From: Pseudomonas viridiflava
GTDB taxonomy: Bacteria; Pseudomonadota; Gammaproteobacteria; Pseudomonadales; Pseudomonadaceae
Reading direction: 5' to 3'
Length of the DNA stretch: 64,000 nt
Assembly (NCBI RefSeq): GCF_900583165.1
Contig: NZ_UTKY01000095.1
Span: 1-64,000, forward strand
The notes beneath the pieces were generated by a model. That model searched no databases. It had not been told where the DNA came from and saw nothing but the letters and a program-made list of their open reading frames with translations. This document shows, in pieces, positions 20,115 through 29,496 of this stretch. Made by a program: the position numbers and the translations under genes. The stretch's first letter is position 1. The number at the start of each line of letters is the position of its first letter.

Positions 20115-21479
20115 TTAACCGAGTAAGTCCCGCAAGACTTGGGTGAACGCCCGGCTGCTTTCTTCTTCACCAGCATGATGCCCATCGCGCACCACCCACT
20201 TCCCGTTCACCAGCACATCCCGCACCTGCCGATCCCCACCCGCAAACAACCAACGATTGAGAATCCCATCCTCGATCGCCGTCGCCAGGTACGGATCGTT
20301 ACCGTCCAACACCAACCAATCCGCACGTTTGCCCACTTCCAAGCGACCGATCGGCTGCCCCAACGCCTGGGCGCCGCCGTCCACTGCCGCATCAAACAAC
20401 GTTCGCCCCACCATCGGTTGATCGCTGCGATACAGGCGATTGCGCCGTTGATCCCGCAGGCGCTGGCCGTATTCCAGCCAACGCAACTCTTCCACCACGC
20501 TCAATGACACATGGCTGTCAGAGCCGATACCCATGCGCCCACCCTGTGCCAGGAAATCCACCGCCGGGAAAATCCCGTCGCCCAGGTTGGCTTCGGTGGT
20601 CAGGCATAAACCGGCAATGGCTCGGCTCTTGGCCATGCGCGTCACTTCATCCGCATCGGCGTGCGTGGCGTGCACCAGGCACCAGCGCTCATCCACCGGG
20701 GCGTTGTCATACAGCCATTGCAGCGGACGCTTGCCGCTCCAGCCCAGGCAGTCGTCAACCTCCTTTTGCTGTTCGGCGATGTGGATGTGCACCGGGCAGG
20801 CCTTGTCGCTGGCGGCCAGCACTTCACTGATTTGTTGCGGGGTGACTGCTCGCAAAGAGTGGAAACACAGACCCAACTGCTGAGCGGGTTGTGCTGCGAG
20901 AATCGGCTTTAACCGCTCCTGAAGCGCCAGGTAATGTTCAGTGCTATTGATAAATCGCCGCTGACCTTCATTCGGTGCCTGCCCGCCAAAACCTGAGTGG
21001 GTGTAAAGCACCGGCAACAAGGTCAGCCCAATCCCACTGCTGGCCGCCGCCTGGCTGATCTGCCGCGAAAGTTCGGTGCGGTCGGCATACGCCTGCCCAC
21101 TGACATCGTGATGTACATAGTGAAACTCGGCCACCGAGGTGTAGCCGGCCTTGAGCATTTCGATATACAGCTGGCGTGCGATCACCTGCAATTGGTCCGG
21201 GCTGATCTTGCCGACCATGCGGTACATCAGCTCGCGCCAGGTCCAGAAACTGTCATTCGGGTTGCCGGCCACTTCGGCCAAGCCCGCCATGGCGCGCTGG
21301 AATGCATGGGAGTGCAGATTGGGCATGCCCGCCAAAACCGGGCCTCTCAGCCGTTCGGCGCCCTCTGCACTGGCATTGGCCTCAACCTGTGTCAGCAGCC
21401 CGTCGGCGCTAACTTCAAGACGTACATCATTGGCCCATCCATTAGGCAGCAGTGCGCGTTCGGCAAAGAAAGCGGACAT
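20115..21479 (-). CDS. hutF: Formimidoylglutamate deiminase HutF
   Basis: 454 residues, amidohydrolase superfamily. It converts N-formimino-L-glutamate to N-formyl-L-glutamate and ammonia, the first step of the two-step branch of histidine degradation completed by HutG. Zinc-ligand motif HSHAFQRAMAG near residue 54, then EFHYVHHD, SLRAVTP, HIHIAEQ and GSDSHVSLSV are visible. It is transcribed away from hutC across a 108-bp gap holding a HutC operator. The gene ends one base from a REP-type hairpin. Confidence 0.96.
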   Translation of the reverse strand: MSAFFAERALLPNGWANDVRLEVSADGLLTQVEANASAEGAERLRGPVLAGMPNLHSHAFQRAMAGLAEVAGNPNDSFWTWRELMYRMVGKISPDQLQVIARQLYIEMLKAGYTSVAEFHYVHHDVSGQAYADRTELSRQISQAAASSGIGLTLLPVLYTHSGFGGQAPNEGQRRFINSTEHYLALQERLKPILAAQPAQQLGLCFHSLRAVTPQQISEVLAASDKACPVHIHIAEQQKEVDDCLGWSGKRPLQWLYDNAPVDERWCLVHATHADADEVTRMAKSRAIAGLCLTTEANLGDGIFPAVDFLAQGGRMGIGSDSHVSLSVVEELRWLEYGQRLRDQRRNRLYRSDQPMVGRTLFDAAVDGGAQALGQPIGRLEVGKRADWLVLDGNDPYLATAIEDGILNRWLFAGGDRQVRDVLVNGKWVVRDGHHAGEEESSRAFTQVLRDLLG

Positions 21480-21508
21480 GATCAGAGCACCCCGGTCGTG
21501 TGTTTATT

Positions 21509-21524
21509 TGTATATACATATACA
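21509..21524. promoter_or_regulatory. HutC operator in the hutF-hutC divergent promoter
   Basis: TGTATATACA (21509-21518) is a perfect 10-bp palindrome of the TGTA-N2-TACA type and continues as TATACA to 21524, giving a nested second half site (TGTATATACATATACA). It lies between hutF and hutC and probably lets HutC repress hutF and itself. Confidence 0.7.
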
Positions 21525-21587
21525 GACGTTTGCCTGCTCGGTAAACTCCGGCAATCTATGCATCTTTCCCCTCTGCAAGGATTCCCC

Positions 21588-22337
21588 GTGCCGACTCCGC
21601 CCGCCAACTCTTCGCTGGCTGCCCACATGGACGAAAGTCCGGCGCCCTTGTATGCCCGCGTCAAGCAAATGATCAGCCAGCAGATCCTCAACGGCAACTG
21701 GCCGCCCCACTACCGGGTGCCCTCCGAGAGCGAGCTGGTCAGCGAGTTGGGCTTCAGCCGCATGACTATCAACCGTGCCCTGCGCGAACTCACCGCCGAA
21801 GGCTTGCTGGTGCGTATGCAAGGTGTGGGCACTTTTGTTGCCGAGCCCAAGAGCCAATCGGCGCTGTTCGAAGTGCACAACATTGCCGATGAGATCGCCT
21901 CCCGCGGTCATCGGCATACCTGCCAGGTCATCCACCTGGGCGAAGAAGCCGCCGGTTCCGAGCGCGCCGTCGCCCTGGAAATGCGCGAAGGCGGTCGGGT
22001 CTTCCACTCGTTGATCGTGCACTTCGAAAACGACATTCCCGTGCAAATCGAAGACCGCTTCGTCAATGCGCTGGTTGCCCCGGAATACCTGCAACAGGAC
22101 TTCACCCAGCAGACGCCTTACGCGTATCTGAACCAGGTGGCACCGCTGACCGAAGGCGAGCACGTGGTCGAAGCGATTCTCGCCGATGCGTCCGAGTGCG
22201 CACTGTTGCAGATCGAAACCACCGAGCCATGCCTGCTGATTCGTCGGCGTACCTGGTCGGGCCGCCAGCCGGTGACCGCTGCGCGCTTGATCCACCCAGG
22301 TTCGCGCCACAGCCTCGAAGGACGTTTCAGCAAATGA
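21588..22337 (+). CDS. hutC: Histidine utilisation repressor HutC (GntR family)
   Basis: 249 residues. N-terminal winged helix (about 20-90) with PLYARVKQMISQQILNG and RVPSESELVSELGFSRMTIN, then a UTRA effector domain (about 100-245) that in this family binds urocanate. Start: GTG 21588 is chosen because AAGGA lies 7 nt upstream and length fits the family; ATG 21558 would add 10 residues and lacks a good ribosome site. Its TGA overlaps the hutD ATG by 4 bp. Operators are visible at 21509 and 23216. Confidence 0.95.
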   Translation: MPTPPANSSLAAHMDESPAPLYARVKQMISQQILNGNWPPHYRVPSESELVSELGFSRMTINRALRELTAEGLLVRMQGVGTFVAEPKSQSALFEVHNIADEIASRGHRHTCQVIHLGEEAAGSERAVALEMREGGRVFHSLIVHFENDIPVQIEDRFVNALVAPEYLQQDFTQQTPYAYLNQVAPLTEGEHVVEAILADASECALLQIETTEPCLLIRRRTWSGRQPVTAARLIHPGSRHSLEGRFSK

Positions 22338-22894
22338 GTGCCGTAACAGTCTGGCGCGCCGCCGATTACGTGCGCATGCCATGGAAGAACGGCGGCGGCA
22401 GCACCGAAGAAATCAGCCGTGATGCAGGCCTGGGCCTGGATGGGTTCGGCTGGCGCCTGTCGATTGCCGACATCGCCGAGTCCGGTGGGTTCTCCACATT
22501 TGCCGGCTACCAGCGCGTGATCACCGTGATCCAGGGCGCGGGCATGGTATTGACCGTGGATGGCGAGGAGCAACGCGGGTTGTTACCGCTGCAAGCGTTC
22601 GCTTTCAAGGGTGACAGCCAGGTGGCGTGCCGGTTGATCACTGGGCCGATCCGCGATTTCAACTTGATCTACTCGCCACAGCGTTATCACGCGCGGTTGC
22701 AGTGGATTGATGGGGAGCAGCGGTTTTTCACCACGGCGCAGACGGTGTTGGTGTTCAGTGTGGCGGATGAAGTGAAGGTGCTTGGCGAGAAGCTGGGGCA
22801 TCACGATTGTCTGCAAATTGACGGTAACCGCGACTTGCTGGATATCTCCGTAGCCGGCCGCAGCTGTGTAATCGAACTGACCCAACTCGGTTAA
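22334..22894 (+). CDS. hutD: HutD family protein (cupin-fold, histidine utilisation)
   Basis: 186 residues. It begins with VWRAADYVRMPWKNGGGSTEEI, the conserved HutD N terminus, and continues as a bicupin-like beta-rich protein (for example VITVIQGAGMVLTVDG). HutD proteins are thought to buffer or sense hut pathway intermediates and limit hut expression; the mechanism is not settled. Start ATG 22334 overlaps hutC (ATGA), giving a coupled hutCD unit. A REPIN begins 6 bp after its stop. Confidence 0.93.
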   Translation: MSAVTVWRAADYVRMPWKNGGGSTEEISRDAGLGLDGFGWRLSIADIAESGGFSTFAGYQRVITVIQGAGMVLTVDGEEQRGLLPLQAFAFKGDSQVACRLITGPIRDFNLIYSPQRYHARLQWIDGEQRFFTTAQTVLVFSVADEVKVLGEKLGHHDCLQIDGNRDLLDISVAGRSCVIELTQLG

Positions 22895-22899
22895 AAAAT

Positions 22900-22986
22900 G
22901 TGGGAGGGGGTTTGCCCCCGATAGCGGTGGGTCAGTGCCAGATGGGCTGGCTGACACACTGCCATCGGGGGGCAAGCCCCCTCCCA
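22900..22986. repeat. REPIN, G-type REP pair (GTGGGA outside)
   Basis: GTGGGAGGGGGTTTGCCCCC at the left and GGGGGCAAGCCCCCTCCCA at the right, with a spacer containing GGGTCAGTGCC...GGCTGACACAC similar to those at 1376 and 48801. It separates hutD from the hutU control region. The whole hutD-hutU gap is 22895-23302; no gene was seen in it. Confidence 0.85.
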
Positions 22987-23195
22987 AATTTGTTTCTTAT
23001 TGTTCATAAGATCTGTTTCCAGGCTGCGCACCAATTTGTTACCGAATGCCCCAGGGTGGCGCAAAATCCCGCTGTCGCCTTAACCCCTGCGCACTCCCAA
23101 CACCCCTCGTAAGAAATTTCATCCAGCACCGAAGCCTTAATTTCCAAGGCTCGCGCGCGCTTCTCCAAAAAAACTCTACCGAGGCCACAGCAAGT

Positions 23196-23210
23196 TGGCC
23201 GCTTGATTGC
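23196..23210 (+). promoter_or_regulatory. Sigma-54 promoter of the hutU operon
   Basis: TGGCCG-N5-TTGC matches the sigma-54 consensus TGGCAC-N5-TTGC, with invariant GG and GC correctly spaced. The start would fall near 23222, about 80 nt before the hutU GTG. Sigma-54-dependent hut expression driven by CbrB or NtrC is established in Pseudomonas. A weak NtrC-like half site (GCACCAATTTG) lies about 165 bp upstream. Confidence 0.75.
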
Positions 23211-23215
23211 ATATG

Positions 23216-23229
23216 CTTGTATGTACAAG
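23216..23229. promoter_or_regulatory. HutC operator of the hutU promoter
   Basis: CTTGTA-TG-TACAAG, two perfect 6-bp arms with the TGTA-N2-TACA core known for HutC. It covers the predicted sigma-54 transcription start, so bound HutC would block initiation, and urocanate binding to HutC would release it. Confidence 0.85.
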
Positions 23230-23302
23230 TAAAGGTGTGTGCGTAAGAGTCGTCTTCGCCCCCCCATCAAGCATGCGCATCGATCGCTGAGGAGTTCTTG
23301 TT

Positions 23303-24976
23303 GTGACCAAGCCTACTAAATACCGTGATGTCGAAATCCGCGCCGCCCACGGTAACAAGCTCACCGCCAAAAGCTGGCTGACTGAAGCGCCGCTGCGCAT
23401 GCTGATGAACAACCTCGATCCACAAGTGGCCGAGAACCCGAAAGAACTGGTGGTGTATGGCGGTATCGGCCGTGCGGCGCGCAACTGGGAGTGCTACGAC
23501 CAGATCGTCGAAAGCCTTACCAACCTCAATGATGACGAAACCCTGTTGGTGCAGTCCGGCAAGCCGGTCGGCGTGTTCAAGACCCACAGCAACGCGCCGC
23601 GCGTTCTGATCGCTAACTCCAACCTGGTGCCGCACTGGGCCAGTTGGGAACACTTCAATGAGCTGGATGCCAAGGGCCTGGCCATGTACGGCCAGATGAC
23701 CGCCGGCAGCTGGATCTACATCGGCAGCCAAGGCATCGTCCAGGGCACCTACGAAACCTTCGTCGAAGCCGGTCGCCAGCATTACGACAGCAACCTGAAA
23801 GGTCGCTGGGTGCTCACCGCAGGTCTCGGCGGCATGGGCGGCGCGCAACCGTTGGCGGCAACCCTGGCCGGCGCCTGCTCGCTGAACATTGAATGCCAGC
23901 AGGTCAGCATCGATTTCCGCTTGAACAGCCGTTATGTCGACGAACAAGCCACCGACCTCGACGACGCCTTGGCCCGCATCGCCAAGTACACCCAGGAAGG
24001 CAAAGCGATCTCCATCGCCCTGCTGGGCAACGCTGCCGAGATCCTGCCGGAACTGGTCAAGCGCGGCGTGCGCCCCGACATGGTCACCGACCAGACCAGC
24101 GCCCACGACCCGCTCAACGGCTACCTGCCCGCCGGTTGGACCTGGGATGAATACCGCGCCCGCGCCAAGACCGAACCCGCAGCCGTGATCAAGGCCGCCA
24201 AGCAGTCGATGGCCGTGCACGTCAAAGCCATGCTGGACTTCCAGAAACAAGGCATCCCTACCTTCGACTACGGCAATAACATCCGTCAGATGGCCCAGGA
24301 AGAGGGCGTGGAAAACGCCTTCGATTTCCCAGGCTTTGTACCGGCGTATATCCGCCCGCTGTTCTGCCGTGGCATCGGCCCGTTCCGCTGGGCGGCGCTG
24401 TCCGGTGACCCGCAGGACATCTATAAGACCGACGCCAAAGTCAAAGAGCTGATCCCCGACGACGCCCACCTGCACAACTGGCTGGACATGGCCCGCGAGC
24501 GCATCAGCTTCCAGGGCCTGCCGGCACGTATCTGCTGGGTGGGCCTGGGCCAGCGCGCTAAGTTGGGCCTTGCGTTCAACGAAATGGTACGCAGCGGCGA
24601 GCTGTCGGCACCGGTGGTGATCGGCCGTGACCACCTCGATTCCGGCTCGGTAGCAAGCCCCAACCGCGAAACCGAAGCCATGCAGGACGGTTCCGACGCT
24701 GTGTCCGATTGGCCATTGCTCAATGCTCTGCTCAACACCGCCAGCGGCGCGACCTGGGTTTCGCTGCACCACGGCGGCGGCGTGGGCATGGGCTTCTCCC
24801 AGCATTCGGGCATGGTGATCGTTTGTGACGGTACCGATGAAGCGGCCGAGCGGATTGCGCGTGTGCTGCACAACGACCCGGCGACCGGGGTGATGCGTCA
24901 TGCCGATGCGGGTTACCCGATCGCTATCGATTGCGCCAAGGAGCAGGGCCTCAACCTCCCAATGATCACAGGCTGA
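23303..24976 (+). CDS. hutU: Urocanate hydratase HutU
   Basis: 557 residues, normal length. It converts urocanate to 4-imidazolone-5-propanoate with a tightly bound NAD+. Family blocks: [36 protein letters not shown], the glycine-rich [30 protein letters not shown] with the active-site Cys, and [16 protein letters not shown]. The start codon is GTG 23303 with GAGGAG about 8 nt upstream. First gene after the sigma-54/HutC control region; a REPIN separates it from the permease gene. Confidence 0.97.
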   Translation: MTKPTKYRDVEIRAAHGNKLTAKSWLTEAPLRMLMNNLDPQVAENPKELVVYGGIGRAARNWECYDQIVESLTNLNDDETLLVQSGKPVGVFKTHSNAPRVLIANSNLVPHWASWEHFNELDAKGLAMYGQMTAGSWIYIGSQGIVQGTYETFVEAGRQHYDSNLKGRWVLTAGLGGMGGAQPLAATLAGACSLNIECQQVSIDFRLNSRYVDEQATDLDDALARIAKYTQEGKAISIALLGNAAEILPELVKRGVRPDMVTDQTSAHDPLNGYLPAGWTWDEYRARAKTEPAAVIKAAKQSMAVHVKAMLDFQKQGIPTFDYGNNIRQMAQEEGVENAFDFPGFVPAYIRPLFCRGIGPFRWAALSGDPQDIYKTDAKVKELIPDDAHLHNWLDMARERISFQGLPARICWVGLGQRAKLGLAFNEMVRSGELSAPVVIGRDHLDSGSVASPNRETEAMQDGSDAVSDWPLLNALLNTASGATWVSLHHGGGVGMGFSQHSGMVIVCDGTDEAAERIARVLHNDPATGVMRHADAGYPIAIDCAKEQGLNLPMITG

Positions 24977-24985
24977 TACCTCCAC

Positions 24986-25071
24986 TGTAGGAGCGAGCTT
25001 GCTCGCGAAAAAGGTACAACCGACGCAGCTGTGCGCCTGAAATACCTTCGCGAGCAAGCTCGCTCCTACAG
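24986..25071. repeat. REPIN, S-type REP pair, inside the hut operon
   Basis: GTAGGAGCGAGCTTGCTCG (24987 on) and its inverted copy ending at 25071, with a spacer carrying AAGGTA...TACCTT. Located between hutU and the NCS1 permease gene, both on the plus strand. Confidence 0.88.
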
Positions 25072-25111
25072 AAAAGCTAAACCCGAACAATCCATCAGAG
25101 GTTGAACCGAC

Positions 25112-26557
25112 ATGGCTGCAAATGACACCACCCCGTTGATCGAAAGGCGTTCGATCGACTACATCCCGGAAGCGGAAAGACACGGTCGTCTGTTCAGCCA
25201 GTTCACCCTGTGGATGGGCGCCAACCTGCAGATCACCGCGATTGTCACCGGGGCGCTGGCCGTGGTGCTGGGCGGGGATGTGTTCTGGTCGTTGATCGGT
25301 CTGCTGATCGGCCAATTGATCGGCGGTGGCGTGATGGCGTTGCATGCGGCGCAAGGGCCCAAGCTGGGCCTGCCGCAGATGATCTCCAGCCGGGTGCAGT
25401 TCGGTGTGTATGGCGCGGCCATTCCGATCGTACTGGTGTGCCTGATGTACCTGGGTTTCACCGCGACGGGCACCGTACTGTCGGGCCAGGCGCTGGGCCA
25501 GTTGTTTGGCGTCAGCGATAGCGTCGGCATCCTGATTTTCGCCAGTGTCATCGTGCTGGTCACAGTGCTGGGTTACCGCGTGATCCACTTTATCGGCCGT
25601 GTCGCCAGCGTCATCGGCGTGATTGCCTTTGTCTACCTGTTCAGCCGTTTGATCAGCCAGACCGACGTGGGCGCACTCTTGCAGATCCGCCATTTCAGTT
25701 GGAGCAGCTTTTTGCTGGCGGTGTCGCTGGCGGCCTCCTGGCAGATCGCCTTCGGCCCTTACGTAGCAGACTACTCACGTTACCTGCCGAGCAGCACGTC
25801 GTCGGTGAAAACCTTCCTCGCGGCTGGCGCAGGTTCGGTGATTGGCGCACAGGTGGCGATGGTGTTGGGCGTGTTTGCTGCGGCCATGTCCAACGGCCAA
25901 TTTGCGGGCCATGAAGTGGCGTATATCGTCGGCTTGAGCGGCACGGGCGCCACCGCTGCGCTGCTGTATTTCAGCATCGCGTTTGGCAAGGTGACTATCT
26001 CTACGCTGAACTCCTACGGCAGCTTCATGTGCATCGCCACCATCATCAGCGGCTTTCGTGGTCGCCTTGAAGTGACACGCTTGCAGCGTCTGGTGTTTGT
26101 ACTGGCCATTGTCGGCACCGCGACCCTGATCGCGCTACTCGGCCAGCATTCGTTCCTGGGGGCATTCAAGTCGTTCATCCTGTTCCTGCTGGCGTTCTTT
26201 ACGCCTTGGAGCGCGATCAATCTGGTGGACTACTACTGCATCACCCGTGAGCGCTATGACGTGCCGGCGCTGGCCGACCCGAACGGTCGCTACGGCCGTT
26301 GGAACCTGCTGGGTATCAGCGTGTATGTCTTCGGCGTGCTGGTGCAGTTGCCGTTCATCTCCACCAAGTTCTACACCGGCCCGCTGGTGGCCGCGCTGGG
26401 TGATGTGGATATCTCCTGGATCATCGGCCTGGTGCTGCCCGCCGCCCTGTATTACCTGTGCGCGAAAAAATGGCACGGCACGGTGCCCGATCAACTGATC
26501 CTGCCGAAAGAGCAGGGCGCAATACCGACAACAAACGGGCTGGCTGCACAAGCCTGA
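25112..26557 (+). CDS. NCS1-family permease (probable urocanate transporter)
   Basis: 481 residues with about 12 membrane helices. N-terminal sequence IDYIPEAERHG followed by LFTLWMGANL-like LFSQFTLWMGANLQI and GLPQMISSRVQFG is typical of nucleobase:cation symporters (CodB/PurP type). Its place inside hut, directly after hutU, suggests an imidazole-ring substrate: urocanate is the best guess (the HutTu-type transporter of P. fluorescens hut loci), with histidine or imidazole derivatives as alternatives. Nothing in the sequence alone fixes the substrate. Confidence 0.85.
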   Translation: MAANDTTPLIERRSIDYIPEAERHGRLFSQFTLWMGANLQITAIVTGALAVVLGGDVFWSLIGLLIGQLIGGGVMALHAAQGPKLGLPQMISSRVQFGVYGAAIPIVLVCLMYLGFTATGTVLSGQALGQLFGVSDSVGILIFASVIVLVTVLGYRVIHFIGRVASVIGVIAFVYLFSRLISQTDVGALLQIRHFSWSSFLLAVSLAASWQIAFGPYVADYSRYLPSSTSSVKTFLAAGAGSVIGAQVAMVLGVFAAAMSNGQFAGHEVAYIVGLSGTGATAALLYFSIAFGKVTISTLNSYGSFMCIATIISGFRGRLEVTRLQRLVFVLAIVGTATLIALLGQHSFLGAFKSFILFLLAFFTPWSAINLVDYYCITRERYDVPALADPNGRYGRWNLLGISVYVFGVLVQLPFISTKFYTGPLVAALGDVDISWIIGLVLPAALYYLCAKKWHGTVPDQLILPKEQGAIPTTNGLAAQA

Positions 26558-26626
26558 TGGAACGTAGACAGGGCTGGATGCCTGCTGACTGCCGTAATCC
26601 ATTTCAAGATTGGGAGCGTCACAACA

Positions 26627-27592
26627 ATGAAAATGCATAAGACCCTGTTGGCCACTTTGTTCTCTGCGGGCGTTTTGGCCTCTGCTGGCGCCCAGGCGGC
26701 CGGCTGGTGTGAATCCGGCAAACCGGTGAAATTCGCCGGCTTGAATTGGGAAAGCGGCATGTTGCTCACCGACATCCTGCAAACCGTGCTGGAAAAAGGC
26801 TACGACTGCAAAACCGACAGCCTGCCGGGCAATTCCATCACCATGGAAAACGCCCTGAGCAGCAATGACATTCAAGTGTTCGCCGAAGAATGGGTCGGCC
26901 GCAGCGAAGTCTGGAACAAGGCCGAGAAGGCCGGCAAAGTCGTCGGTGTCGGCGCGCCGGTTGTTGGCGCGATTGAAGGTTGGTACGTGCCGCGTTATGT
27001 GATCGAAGGCGATGCAAAGCGCAAGCTGGAAGCCAAGGCACCCGACCTGAAAACCATCGCGGACCTTGCCAAGTACGCCTCGGTATTCAAAGACCAGGAA
27101 GAACCGTCCAAAGGCCGTTTCTACAACTGCCCGGCCGGCTGGACCTGTGAGCTGGATAACAGCGAAATGCTCAAAAGCTACGGCCTGGAAAAAACCTACA
27201 CCAACTTCCGCCCAGGCACCGGCCCGGCGCTGGATGCAGCGGTGCTGTCGAGCTACAAGCGCGGCGAGCCGATCCTGTTCTACTACTGGTCGCCCACCCC
27301 GCTGATGGGCCAGGTCGACCTGGTCAAGCTGGAAGAAAAACCCGGCGTGGATAAAAGCGTGAGCATCAAGGTCGGCCTGTCCAAGACCTTCCACGAGCAA
27401 GCCCCTGAACTGGTGGCGGTGCTGGAAAAGGTCAACCTGCCCATCGACCTGCTGAACCAAAACCTGGGCCGCATGGCCAAGGAGCGCATCGAGTCGCCGA
27501 AACTGGCGAAAATTTTCCTCAAGGAACATCCTGAGGTCTGGCACGCCTGGGTGAGTGAAGACGCGGCCAAGAAAATCGACGCGGCCTTGTAG
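26627..27592 (+). CDS. hutX: HutX: periplasmic substrate-binding protein of the hut ABC transporter
   Basis: 321 residues. Signal peptide MKMHKTLLATLFSAGVLASAGAQA, then a glycine-betaine/OpuAC-type binding domain: VKFAGLNWESGMLLTDILQ, FAEEWVGRSEVW, GWYVPRYVIEGD and PILFYYWSPTPLMG with aromatic residues that cage cationic ligands in this family. In hut loci this protein delivers histidine to HutW/HutV. ATG 26627 has GGGAG 10 nt upstream. It is followed by hutW after 72 bp. Confidence 0.9.
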   Translation: MKMHKTLLATLFSAGVLASAGAQAAGWCESGKPVKFAGLNWESGMLLTDILQTVLEKGYDCKTDSLPGNSITMENALSSNDIQVFAEEWVGRSEVWNKAEKAGKVVGVGAPVVGAIEGWYVPRYVIEGDAKRKLEAKAPDLKTIADLAKYASVFKDQEEPSKGRFYNCPAGWTCELDNSEMLKSYGLEKTYTNFRPGTGPALDAAVLSSYKRGEPILFYYWSPTPLMGQVDLVKLEEKPGVDKSVSIKVGLSKTFHEQAPELVAVLEKVNLPIDLLNQNLGRMAKERIESPKLAKIFLKEHPEVWHAWVSEDAAKKIDAAL

Positions 27593-27664
27593 GTCAAGCG
27601 GGCCCGGCTACCCTGAGGGGCAAGCCGGGCGCCTGGCCACAACCCACTGGATCGAGAGCACGCT

Positions 27665-28512
27665 ATGTTTCCTGAGAGTTTTACGTTTTCCATCGCCGAC
27701 TGGGTCAACGGTTGGGTGGACTCACTGGTCACCAACTACGGCGATGTGTTCCGGCACATTTCCGACACCCTGCTGTGGGCCATCGTCAACCTGGAAGGGC
27801 TGCTGCGCGCAGCGCCCTGGTGGTTGATGCTGGCTATCGTCGGCGGGGTTGCCTGGCACGCCACCCGCAAGGTGGTGACCACGGCGGTGATCGTCGGTTT
27901 ACTGTTCCTGGTCGGCGCGGTCGGCTTGTGGGACAAGCTGATGCAGACCCTGGCCTTGATGATGGTCGCCACGGTGATCTCGGTGCTGATCGGCATCCCG
28001 CTGGGGATTTTGTCGGCGCGCAGCAATCGCCTGCGTTCGGTGTTGATGCCGCTGCTGGACATCATGCAAACCATGCCGAGCTTCGTGTATTTGATCCCGG
28101 TATTGATGCTGTTCGGCCTGGGCAAAGTCCCGGCGATTTTCGCCACCGTGATCTACGCCGCGCCGCCGCTGATTCGCCTGACTGACTTGGGTATTCGCCA
28201 GGTCGACGGCGAAGTCATGGAAGCCATCAACGCTTTCGGCGCCAACCGCTGGCAGCAGCTGTTCGGCGTGCAACTGCCGCTGGCACTGCCAAGCATCATG
28301 GCCGGGATCAACCAGACCACCATGATGGCGCTGTCGATGGTGGTGATCGCCTCGATGATCGGCGCCCGTGGCCTGGGTGAAGACGTGCTCGTCGGCATCC
28401 AGACCCTCAACGTCGGGCGCGGCCTTGAAGCCGGCTTGGCGATCGTGATTCTCGCAGTGGTCATCGACCGCATAACCCAGGCCTATGGTCGTCCACGGCA
28501 TGAGGCGAGCAA

Positions 28513-28516
<4 letters not shown>
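27665..28516 (+). CDS. hutW: HutW: ABC transporter permease (histidine/OpuA-type)
   Basis: 283 residues with about six membrane helices and an MetI-like permease domain: [20 protein letters not shown] and the cytoplasmic EAA-type loop [20 protein letters not shown], the contact site for the ATPase. It resembles the proline/glycine-betaine permease ProW. An N-terminal region of about 40 residues precedes the first helix. Its TGA overlaps the hutV ATG by 4 bp. Confidence 0.92.
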
Positions 28517-29337
<821 letters not shown>

Positions 29338-29358
29338 GCCAGGTTTTGTGGTGAGGCT

Positions 29359-29464
29359 GCTGGCCCTATCGGGGGCAAGCCCCCTCCCACATTTACTGTA
29401 TTCACCGATTTTGATGTGTGAACACAGTCAGGGTGGGAGGGGGCTTGCCCCCGATAGGGCCAGC
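29359..29464. repeat. REPIN, G-type REP pair (GTGGGA inside), inside the hut operon
   Basis: Outer ends GCTGGCCCTATCGGGGG and CCCCCGATAGGGCCAGC, with inward GTGGGA ends. The outer inverted repeat extends several bases beyond the REP core. The spacer closely matches that of 10147-10242 on the opposite strand. Between hutV and hutH1. Confidence 0.88.
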
Positions 29465-29496
29465 ACCGCCACACATGCATTCAAGAAGGTATAAAG

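Noticed and set aside
20997-21587. N-terminal extension of hutC by about 200 codons
   Set aside because: Overlaps hutF on the other strand and crosses the operator; the GTG at 21588 with AAGGA gives the family length.
23267-25693. 808-codon open frame on the minus strand opposite hutU and the permease gene
   Set aside because: Runs through two genes, a REPIN and the hutU promoter, with low-complexity His/Gln/Gly composition; no family motif seen.
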